In this document: one piece after another, positions 6,523 through 11,593 of the stretch | Position numbering within the stretch: position 1 is the first letter of the stretch | How the letters are laid out: every line of letters begins with the position of its first letter | Assembly (NCBI GenBank): GCA_031274115.1 | Contig: JAISQP010000082.1 | Coordinates: 1 to 11,593 of the forward strand | Direction of reading: 5' to 3' | Source of the DNA: Synergistaceae bacterium | Lineage (GTDB): Bacteria > Synergistota > Synergistia > Synergistales > Synergistaceae | Length of the DNA stretch: 11,593 bases | Made by a program: the position numbers and the translations under genes | Notes under the pieces: model-generated | Told to the model about the DNA's origin: nothing | Databases searched by the model: none | The model's input: only the letters and a program-made list of their open reading frames with translations

Positions 6523-6827
6523 ATCTCGGCAGGGTGGTTGGATCCGTCGTGGCGACCCGCAAGGACGAAAGGCTTCGGGGACATAAGCTTCTGCTCGTTC
6601 AGAAGCTGAAACCCGGAGAGGGAGGCAGCCTCATCCCATCGAGAGGAAGCAGCGAATTCTTGGTTTCGGTGGACCTTGTAGGTGCCGGCGCCGGAGAGCT
6701 TATCCTCTATACATCCGGGAGTTCGGCCAGGAACGCGGCGTCTGAATCCTACGACAACCCCATTGACGCGGCGATAGTCGGGATCGTCGACCAGACCGAT
6801 ATCGACGAGCGAGTGCTGGTGCTTTAA
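6519..6827 (+). CDS. pduN: BMC-P pentameric vertex protein
   Basis: This protein of 102 residues belongs to the EutN/CcmL/PduN family, whose pentamers cap the vertices of the polyhedral shell. Family features are the opening MNLGRVVGSVVATRKDERL, the LRGHKLLLVQKL strand, FLVSVDLVGAGAGELIL, YTSGSSARNA and DAAIVGIVD near the end. Its length fits the family (about 90-100). AAGGAG at 6505-6510 lies about 8 nt before ATG 6519 and inside the end of the preceding gene; the ATGA overlap suggests coupled translation. It is the only vertex protein in the window. A gap of 20 bp leads to pduP copy 1. Confidence 0.93.
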   Translation: MNLGRVVGSVVATRKDERLRGHKLLLVQKLKPGEGGSLIPSRGSSEFLVSVDLVGAGAGELILYTSGSSARNAASESYDNPIDAAIVGIVDQTDIDERVLVL

Positions 6828-6847
6828 AAAATACGGAGGTCTCTCCG

Positions 6848-8248
6848 ATGGGCTCTATGGCGGACGATGAGAAGCTTGTACGGGAAATAGCGCGCAGGGT
6901 CGCGGCAATTCTTGGGGAAGATGGAGATGCGGAGTTTTCCGTTTCCTTCGGGCTGGTCGATTCCGCCGTGACTGCCGCGGTAAAGGCGCAACTCGCGTGG
7001 CAGTGGGATTTCTCCCTGGCGTCCCGCACCGGCATAATAAACGGGGCGAGGGCGGCTCTTCTGAGCGGGGAATCCGTCCGCGAGCTCGCGGAACTCTCCA
7101 TCGAGGAGACCGGCATGGGAAGGGCGGATGACAAGGCGGCCAAGATCCGTCTCGCGATCGAATGGACGCCGGGCCCGGAGTTTTTCAGGGCGAACGCGCT
7201 CACGGGAGATCACGGGCTCGCGATCGAGGAGCTGTCGCCATTTGGGGTTATCGCGTCGCTGACTCCATCGATCGACCCGGCGGCTACGGCGATTAACAAC
7301 GCAATCTGCATGATATCGGGCGGGAACGGCGTCGTATTCGCTCCGCATCCGTCGGCAGCGAGGACGACAGCGCGCGCGGCGGAAATGCTCTCGGCGGCGC
7401 TGGTAAAGCTCGGAGCGCCCGAAGGTCTCGTTTCGGCGGTCTCCAGCGCGTCGCTGGAGAATCTGGAGGGCCTCATGAACCACGAATCCGTATCGCTGCT
7501 CTGCGTTACGGGAGGCCGGAGCGCCGTTTCGTCCGCGCTCAGGTCAGGAAAACCGACGATTGCGGCCGGCCCCGGAAATCCTCCTGTTCTGGTGGACTCG
7601 ACGGCGGATCTCGGAGCAGCCGCGCGGGACTTAGTCTCTGGTTGCTCCTTCGACAACAACGCCTCGTGCGTCGGGGAAAAGTCGCTCTTCGTGGTCCACC
7701 GCGCCGCAGACGAACTCGTCGGACGCATGACGGCCGAAGGGGCTCTTCTGTTGCCGAACCCAAGGGACGTAAGGCGCCTTCTCGACGTTCTTTTCAAGGA
7801 CGGCAGGGCCAGGAGGAGCATGATGGGCCGCAGTGCGGGCTGCATGCTCTCGAAGGCGGGCATATCGGCCGCGGACGCGCGGGTGATCCTGGTGGAGACC
7901 GGAGAGTCGCACCCGTTCGTGCAGGAGGAGCTTCTCGCGCCGATACTCCCGATAGTGAGGGTTGCGGACTTCGCGGACGGGCTCGCCGCGTCCGTGAGGA
8001 CAGAGCGGTCGAATCGCCATTCCGCCGCGATACACAGCACGAACATCAACAACATGAGCGTGATGGCGAGGGCTATCGGGACGGCTCTCTTCACGAAAAA
8101 CGCGCCGTCGTTTTCATCGATAGGATATAACGGTGATTGTCCAACGGCATTTACAATAGCGACGACTACCGGACAGGGGCCCACGACGCCGCTCTCCTTC
8201 TGCAGAACGAGAAGGTGCGTTTTGTCGGGTTCCTTCAGGATCGTATAA
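6848..8248 (+). CDS. pduP: CoA-acylating propionaldehyde dehydrogenase, copy 1 (divergent)
   Basis: This enzyme oxidises the aldehyde from the dehydratase to acyl-CoA with NAD+ and CoA inside the shell. It has 466 residues, typical for PduP/EutE. Blocks include SIEETGMGRADDK, GVIASLTPSIDPAATAINNAI, MISGGNGVVFAPHP, VTGGRSAV, AAGPGNPPVLVD, the catalytic segment SFDNNASCVGEK (Cys274 the likely nucleophile), SHPFVQEELLAPILPIV and RHSAAIHSTN. The N-terminus (DEKLVREIARRVAAILGE, 7-24) is an amphipathic helix of the encapsulation type. CGGAGGT (6833-6839) is a clear Shine-Dalgarno for ATG 6848. The paralogue at 9550 shares the same order of motifs but differs in the catalytic loop (ASCVGEK against LLCVCEK), the nucleotide-site loop and the N-terminal region. 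Copy 1 may have a different aldehyde preference. Confidence 0.95.
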   Translation: MGSMADDEKLVREIARRVAAILGEDGDAEFSVSFGLVDSAVTAAVKAQLAWQWDFSLASRTGIINGARAALLSGESVRELAELSIEETGMGRADDKAAKIRLAIEWTPGPEFFRANALTGDHGLAIEELSPFGVIASLTPSIDPAATAINNAICMISGGNGVVFAPHPSAARTTARAAEMLSAALVKLGAPEGLVSAVSSASLENLEGLMNHESVSLLCVTGGRSAVSSALRSGKPTIAAGPGNPPVLVDSTADLGAAARDLVSGCSFDNNASCVGEKSLFVVHRAADELVGRMTAEGALLLPNPRDVRRLLDVLFKDGRARRSMMGRSAGCMLSKAGISAADARVILVETGESHPFVQEELLAPILPIVRVADFADGLAASVRTERSNRHSAAIHSTNINNMSVMARAIGTALFTKNAPSFSSIGYNGDCPTAFTIATTTGQGPTTPLSFCRTRRCVLSGSFRIV

Positions 8249-8272
8249 ATCGTCGGATGGAGGATAAGCTGG

Positions 8273-9256
8273 ATGCCAAAAATCTACACTAAAACCGGTG
8301 ACGCGGGAAAGACACGCCTTTGGGACGGAACTCTCGTGGGCAAAAACGACCCGCACATAGAGACCAACGGGGCGCTCGACGAACTGAACGCCGCTCTCGG
8401 CCTCGCGCGGAGCCTCGCTCCCGCCTCCGTCAGGGACGAGATAAACGAGTTTCAGGGCGGACTGGTGAGGCTGATGGCCTATGTCGCGAGGGGCAAGAAG
8501 CCTCAGCCGGCGCCGAACCCGGAGGAGCTGGAAAAGAGGATAGACGTGATACTCGAGGAATACCCGATGGGCGACAGCTTCGTAAACCCCGGGGAGTCCC
8601 CGGCGGGCGGGGCGATTCACATGGCCCGCGCCATGGCGAGAAGGGCGGAGCGCTGGGCGCTTCAGCTTCTCGAGCCTGACGGCGATATCGAACCACAGGC
8701 GTACAGGTACATCAACAGGCTTTCTGATTTTCTCTTCGCGTTCGCCCACAAGGTCGACGTGGAGAGCAGCGTGGAGCTGATAACGAAAGAAGTGGTCAGC
8801 CGGACAGGCGGGATAAGCGAGACAAAGACTCAGAGCGGAGGACACGGAGTGAAAAAACTGAATCTGGATACGGCGCTCGAACTCCTCTCGGAGGCGAGAC
8901 GAAAGGCCGAGAGCATCGGCAAGAAACTGGTGTTCGCCATAGTTGACGCGTCGGGCGAGCTGGTAGCTCTCCATCGCATGGAGGGCGCGCTCTTGGTGAG
9001 CATCGCGCACGCGCAGAGCAAGGCGAGATCGGCGGTGCGCATACAGCTCGACACGAAGGACATCACACCGCTCGCGCAGCCGGGAGCGCCGTTTTACGGC
9101 GTCCAGAACGAGCCGGAATTCTTCTCCATCATCGGCGGCGGCAGGCTGCTCCGTGACGGAGGCGAAATAGTAGGCGCGATAGGAGTCAGCGGAGGCGCGA
9201 TCGACGAGGACCTGTCCGTCGCGGACGCCGCGGTCAGTCTCTTTGAAAAAAAATGA
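8273..9256 (+). CDS. pduO: PduO-type ATP:cob(I)alamin adenosyltransferase with C-terminal GlcG/HbpS-like domain
   Basis: This enzyme makes adenosylcobalamin for PduCDE from cob(I)alamin and ATP. It is a two-domain protein of 327 residues, like Salmonella PduO (about 336). The N-terminal adenosyltransferase domain (1-175) shows the ATP loop YTKTGDAGKTRL (5-16), GALDELNAALGLA (33-45), the MARRAERWAL helix (121-130) and YINRLSDFLFAFA (146-158). The C-terminal domain (about 194-327) is of the GlcG/HbpS/PduO-C type (DUF336): VFAIVDASGELVALHRMEGAL, AQPGAPFYGV, IGGGRLLRDGGEIVGAIGVSGG. In some PduO proteins it binds haem. GGAGG (8259-8263) precedes ATG 8273 by 9 nt. It ends a tightly spaced run of genes; no strong terminator follows directly, only the structured gap at 9257-9549. 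Confidence 0.95.
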   Translation: MPKIYTKTGDAGKTRLWDGTLVGKNDPHIETNGALDELNAALGLARSLAPASVRDEINEFQGGLVRLMAYVARGKKPQPAPNPEELEKRIDVILEEYPMGDSFVNPGESPAGGAIHMARAMARRAERWALQLLEPDGDIEPQAYRYINRLSDFLFAFAHKVDVESSVELITKEVVSRTGGISETKTQSGGHGVKKLNLDTALELLSEARRKAESIGKKLVFAIVDASGELVALHRMEGALLVSIAHAQSKARSAVRIQLDTKDITPLAQPGAPFYGVQNEPEFFSIIGGGRLLRDGGEIVGAIGVSGGAIDEDLSVADAAVSLFEKK

Positions 9257-9297
9257 AACCAAAAAATTATATGGCTATAAAGTTGTTTCAAGATGAA

Positions 9298-9454
9298 GCA
9301 GAAAACTTTCGGCTCACTGCGTGAATCGAACCGCGACAAAAGTACTTCCATGCCGCGTAAAGCCGCCAAAGAGCAGCGTCTTTACGCTTACTTTGTCGCT
9401 CGTCCGACATCGTGTCGGACGTCGATTCACTCCGTTCGCTCGAAAATTTTTTGC
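9298..9454. other. Three-way-junction inverted-repeat element (structured RNA or palindromic mobile repeat)
   Basis: This gap holds nested perfect inverted repeats. The outer stem is GTGAATCGA (9321-9329) with TCGATTCAC (9422-9430). The second stem is GCGACAAA (9333-9340) plus GTA with TACTTTGTCGC (9389-9399), leaving one bulged A. It continues after a bulge with GCGTAAAG (9355-9362) and CTTTACGC (9380-9387) around a 17-nt loop. The third is CGTCCGACA-TCG-TGTCGGACG (9401-9421), directly abutting the outer stem. The ends are also imperfectly inverted: GCAGAAAACTTTCG (9298-9311) against CGAAAATTTTTTGC (9441-9454), 12 of 14 matching. No B12-box sequence typical of cobalamin riboswitches is seen, and no target-site duplication is evident. 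It lies between pduO and the second pduP, so it could be a cis-acting leader, a terminator, or a MITE/REP-like repeat. Confidence 0.6.
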
Positions 9455-9476
9455 CGCCTCTGCCCAATGAGCAAAC

Positions 9477-9520
9477 TTAACAGTCATAAAAAATTGTATA
9501 GTATATAAAGCATATAAAGA
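9477..9520 (+). promoter_or_regulatory. AT-rich possible promoter or leader for the second pduP
   Basis: The stretch after the structured element is markedly AT-rich compared with the surrounding genes. It holds TTAACA (9477-9482) and several TATA-type hexamers (TATAGT 9497-9502, TATATA 9502-9507, TATAAA 9504-9509). No pair has an ideal 17-bp spacing (TTAACA to TATATA is 19 bp), so a sigma-70 type promoter is only possible. A separate promoter would fit the 293-bp gap before pduP copy 2, the largest in the gene run. Confidence 0.3.
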
Positions 9521-9532
9521 TCTCTTAAACAT

Positions 9533-9538
9533 AAGGAG
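9533..9538 (+). promoter_or_regulatory. Ribosome binding site that fixes the start of pduP copy 2
   Basis: AAGGAG ends 11 nt before ATG 9550. An in-frame GTG at 9541 is only 2 nt from it, too close for initiation. The protein is therefore read from MSQRPDID at 9550. Confidence 0.7.
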
Positions 9539-9549
9539 AAGTGATTGAG

Positions 9550-10947
9550 ATGAGTCAGCGCCCAGATATCGATTCAATCGTTCAGAGGGTCTTGAGTAAG
9601 CTCGGGGACGCGCTGAACGAGCCAGGCGGTCTTCCCGGAACCGCCGGCTGCGACGTGGACGGATATGTCGCGGCGTCCGCAAAAGCCCAGGAGATATGGC
9701 ATCGCGACTTCGGCCTCGAAAGACGCAGCCAGATCGTCGAGGAGATACGGGCCGATCTGAGGCCGCACATCGAGTCGCTAGCCAAGATGGCGGTCGAGGA
9801 GACCGGCATGGGCAACCTGCGCGACAAGATAATCAAGAAGAGCGTCACGATCGAGAAGACGCCAGGACCGGAGAGCATCAAGCCGAACGCCATCACTGGA
9901 GACAAGGGCCTCGTGCTGGAGGAGCACGCTCCCTACGGCGTAATAGCCTCGATTATCCCATGTACCAACCCGGTGGCGACCGTTATCCACAACGCAATCT
10001 GCATGATCTCCGGCGGAAACTCCGTAATATTCGCGCCGCACCCGAAGGCCGTAAACGTCTCGCTCCGCACGGTCGGGATAATCGCCCATACTCTCCGGGC
10101 CTGCGGCGCTCCGGACAACCTGGTGTCCGCGCTCACAGATCCGTCTATGGACAACCTGGGCAAACTCATGAAGCATCCCAAAGTGCGCCTGATCTCGGCG
10201 ACTGGCGGCCCTGGCGTCGTCCACGCGGCGCTCACCTCCGGGAAACCGGCGGTCGGAGCGGGGCCGGGCAACCCGCCGGTCGTGGTCGACGAGACGGCGA
10301 ACCTCGACATCGCCGGCAAAGGGGTGGTGAACGGCGCGTCCTTCGACAACAACCTGCTGTGCGTTTGCGAAAAGGAACTCATAGTCGTCAACTGCGTGGC
10401 CGACGACCTGAAAAAGCGCATGTTGGAACACGGCGCCTACGAGCTCAGGGACAGAAAGGAAATAGAGCTGCTCGAACGGGCGATACTGAACGGGGATAAC
10501 ACTCCGAACAAGAACTTTGTGGGAAAGGACGCCACCTATATACTCGAGAAGATCGGCCTGAAGGTGCCGCTGTCGGTGAGGCTGATAATCGTCGAGACCA
10601 CAGAGGATCACCCATTCGCGCAGGAGGAGCTCTTGATGCCGGTGCTGCCGCTCATAAGGGTCGCCGATTTCGAGGAGGCGCTCGCGATGGCAAAGCGCCT
10701 GGAGCATGGGTTCCACCATTCCGCCGTCATCTACAGCACGAACATAGACCATATGAGCAAGATGGCCCGCGAGATAGAGACGACGATGTTTGTCAAAAAC
10801 GCCCCAGCCTACTGCAGCCTAGGCGCGGACTCCGACTGTCCCGTCACGCTGACCATAGCGACCGCCACGGGGCAGGGCGCGACCTCGCCGGAGTCCTTCT
10901 GCCGCATGCGCAGGTGCGTATTGAGCGGGGCGTTCAGGATAATCTGA
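9550..10947 (+). CDS. pduP: CoA-acylating propionaldehyde dehydrogenase, copy 2
   Basis: This is a second acylating aldehyde dehydrogenase of the PduP/EutE family, 465 residues from ATG 9550. Motifs are AVEETGMGNLRDK, GVIASIIPCTNPVATVIHNAI, MISGGNSVIFAPHP, LISATGGPGVV, GAGPGNPPVVVD, the catalytic segment ASFDNNLLCVCEKE (Cys271 the expected nucleophile, a second Cys at 273), EDHPFAQEELLMPVLPLIRV and HHSAVIYSTN. It looks closer to the family consensus than copy 1, for example ASFDNN, SATGGPGVV and the final CVLSGAFRII. Residues 6-19 (DIDSIVQRVLSKLG) form an encapsulation-type amphipathic helix, followed by a Gly/Pro-rich linker. It is set apart from the rest of the genes by 293 bp with a structured element and AT-rich leader, so it may be controlled separately. 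A branched inverted repeat follows the stop. Confidence 0.95.
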   Translation: MSQRPDIDSIVQRVLSKLGDALNEPGGLPGTAGCDVDGYVAASAKAQEIWHRDFGLERRSQIVEEIRADLRPHIESLAKMAVEETGMGNLRDKIIKKSVTIEKTPGPESIKPNAITGDKGLVLEEHAPYGVIASIIPCTNPVATVIHNAICMISGGNSVIFAPHPKAVNVSLRTVGIIAHTLRACGAPDNLVSALTDPSMDNLGKLMKHPKVRLISATGGPGVVHAALTSGKPAVGAGPGNPPVVVDETANLDIAGKGVVNGASFDNNLLCVCEKELIVVNCVADDLKKRMLEHGAYELRDRKEIELLERAILNGDNTPNKNFVGKDATYILEKIGLKVPLSVRLIIVETTEDHPFAQEELLMPVLPLIRVADFEEALAMAKRLEHGFHHSAVIYSTNIDHMSKMAREIETTMFVKNAPAYCSLGADSDCPVTLTIATATGQGATSPESFCRMRRCVLSGAFRII

Positions 10948-10956
10948 CGCACACGA

Positions 10957-11029
10957 GACCACCCCGTCACTCTCCCAATTCCCCTCCTCGGAGGGGTGGC
11001 GCCGAAGGCGACGGGGTGGTCGCTCTTTT
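10957..11029. repeat. Branched inverted repeat, possible terminator after pduP copy 2
   Basis: GACCACCCCGTC (10957-10968) and GACGGGGTGGTC (11010-11021) are a perfect 12-bp inverted repeat. Between them lies a second hairpin, CCCCTC-CTCG-GAGGGG (10981-10996, extendable to 7 bp), and a small one, CGCC-GAA-GGCG (11000-11010). A short T-run (CTTTT) sits at 11025-11028. The cloverleaf shape, with CCACCCCGTC ends around a CCCCTCC hairpin, resembles dispersed intergenic repeats seen in several bacterial genomes; this is from memory. Placed between convergent genes, it may also end transcription from the plus strand. Confidence 0.6.
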
Positions 11030-11045
11030 CCGAAGTGCGCGCGCA

Positions 11046-11065
11046 GGTTTCCTCTAAAGAAAACC
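11046..11065 (-). terminator. Weak hairpin after the Rpn-like gene
   Basis: Read on the minus strand just past the TGA, GGTTTTCT-TTAG-AGGAAACC folds into an 8-bp stem with one G-U pair. No T-run follows it, so its role as a terminator is doubtful. Confidence 0.25.
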
Positions 11066-11068
11066 GCG

Positions 11069-11593
11069 TCACTCCAGGGATTTTATCTCGTCAACGGACA
11101 ACCCCGTCCCTTTAGAGATCGTGTCGACATCGACCCCAGCGCGAAGAAGATTCAAAGCCACCTTAGCCAGAGCCTCGGCCTTACCCTCAGCTATGCCTTC
11201 GGCTTTACCTTCAGCCCTGCCCTCGGCTATACCCTTGGCCATGTCCTTTTCAATTGCTTTTCTTGCTGCTTCAAGCGCTTTTTTTTCGGCGTTTTTGCGT
11301 TCCCAGATGGCGTCGCGCTCGTGCTTCTCCTGCATCATCTGGATGAAACGGTTGCGGCTCTCTCCCCAGTAATCTTTCTCGGCTTCCATCACCTCCGAAA
11401 AAACCTTGTCCTTCTCCATAACCTCAGACACGATATCCACCCCCTCGTTCGTAACATACGCTCCCCACAGCGCAAGGCGCGTCGTCAAGTCCGCGCCGTC
11501 CAGCTCGCCGCGCTTCGCCTTCGCCCGCAGCTCCGCGAACGCCTGTTTCAGCTTGCTCATCTCCACAAATATCAAAAGCAGATCGTCCGTCAG
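11069..11593 (-). CDS. Rpn-family (PD-(D/E)XK) transposase-like protein, C-terminal part
   Basis: This is the C-terminal 174 residues of a protein that runs off the right edge; no true start is in the window, since the frame is open to the last base (LTDDLLLIFVEMSKLK). The order is: end of a nuclease-type domain (IFVEMSKLKQAF), a helical stretch (LTTRLALWGAYVTNEG, EVMEKDKVFSEVMEAEKDYW), a charged coil (ERKNAEKKALEAARKAIEK), and a run of four-residue A-E-G-[KRI] repeats (11162-11236). It ends in a small helical tail (NLLRAGVDVDTISKGTGLS, VDEIK). This layout is typical of Rpn/PDDEXK_2 proteins, annotated as recombination-promoting nucleases or putative transposases. The catalytic residues would be upstream and cannot be checked. 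It converges on the pdu genes and probably has no part in the pathway. Confidence 0.75.
   Translation of the reverse strand: MTDDLLLIFVEMSKLKQAFAELRAKAKRGELDGADLTTRLALWGAYVTNEGVDIVSEVMEKDKVFSEVMEAEKDYWGESRNRFIQMMQEKHERDAIWERKNAEKKALEAARKAIEKDMAKGIAEGRAEGKAEGIAEGKAEALAKVALNLLRAGVDVDTISKGTGLSVDEIKSLE
11162..11236 (-). repeat. Degenerate 12-bp tandem repeat encoding AEG[K/R/I] units
   Basis: The Rpn-like frame contains KGIAEGRAEGKAEGIAEGKA and a few further residues, from about six near-identical 12-bp units. Such repeats are common near the C-terminus of Rpn-type proteins and may vary in number between strains through slippage. Confidence 0.6.

Noticed and set aside
9293..9508. Small coding gene in the 9257-9549 gap (plus-strand frame of 71 codons, minus-strand frame of 122 codons)
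   Set aside because: The frames run through the nested inverted repeats, have no Shine-Dalgarno and give Ser/Arg-rich sequence without family likeness.
9257..9549. Cobalamin riboswitch in the gap before pduP copy 2
   Set aside because: The gap is structured, but I see no B12-box-like sequence, and the short three-stem layout does not match the larger cobalamin riboswitch core.
11162..11236. CRISPR array or VNTR outside a gene
   Set aside because: The repeats are 12 bp, without spacers, and keep the reading frame of the Rpn-like protein.

Overview
The window carries most of a coenzyme-B12-dependent diol/glycerol dehydratase bacterial microcompartment (BMC) locus of the pdu type. It enters inside the dehydratase large-subunit gene and runs through thirteen plus-strand genes. 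It ends in a convergent, truncated gene of the Rpn (PD-(D/E)XK) transposase-like family. The DNA is fairly GC-rich, has strong Shine-Dalgarno sites and shows frequent gene overlaps. An anaerobic gut- or sediment-type bacterium is likely. The mix of pdu and eut genes and the Rpn-type neighbour would fit a member of the Synergistota or a high-GC Firmicute, but this taxonomic guess is weak and rests on general impression only.

Layout. (1) 1-1893: dehydratase subunits pduC (3' part), pduD and pduE. (2) 1907-1948: a strong hairpin with a short T-run between pduE and the reactivase genes. (3) 1969-4289: dehydratase reactivase pduG and pduH, overlapping by 4 bp. (4) 4292-6827: shell and accessory genes. 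These are a PduK-like BMC protein with a long charged tail, a PduA/PduJ-like hexamer protein, EutJ (actin/Hsp70-fold), a small circularly permuted BMC protein with a GNCPQ motif like that of GrpU, and the pentamer vertex protein PduN. (5) 6848-9256: a CoA-acylating aldehyde dehydrogenase (PduP copy 1) and the cobalamin adenosyltransferase PduO. (6) 9257-9549: a 293-bp gap without a gene, holding a compact three-way-junction inverted-repeat element followed by an AT-rich leader. (7) 9550-10947: a second, divergent PduP. (8) 10948-11068: a branched inverted repeat that may terminate transcription. (9) 11069-11593: the Rpn-like gene on the minus strand.

How the parts work together. PduCDE dehydrates a vicinal diol (1,2-propanediol or glycerol; the sequence does not say which) to an aldehyde. 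PduGH swaps damaged cofactor for fresh, and PduO makes adenosylcobalamin. The PduP enzymes oxidise the aldehyde to acyl-CoA. The shell proteins enclose the pathway and hold the toxic aldehyde. PduD, PduE and both PduP proteins begin with short amphipathic helices of the encapsulation-peptide type. PduH has a similar-looking helix at its C-terminus. Not seen in this window, and perhaps outside it, are PduB/PduT-type trimer shell proteins, phosphotransacylase PduL, acetate/propionate kinase, alcohol dehydrogenase PduQ and the cobalamin reductase PduS.

The most unusual points are the GNCPQ permuted shell protein in a B12-type locus, the structured 9298-9454 element upstream of the second pduP, the hairpin splitting dehydratase from reactivase, and the C-terminal helix on PduH.
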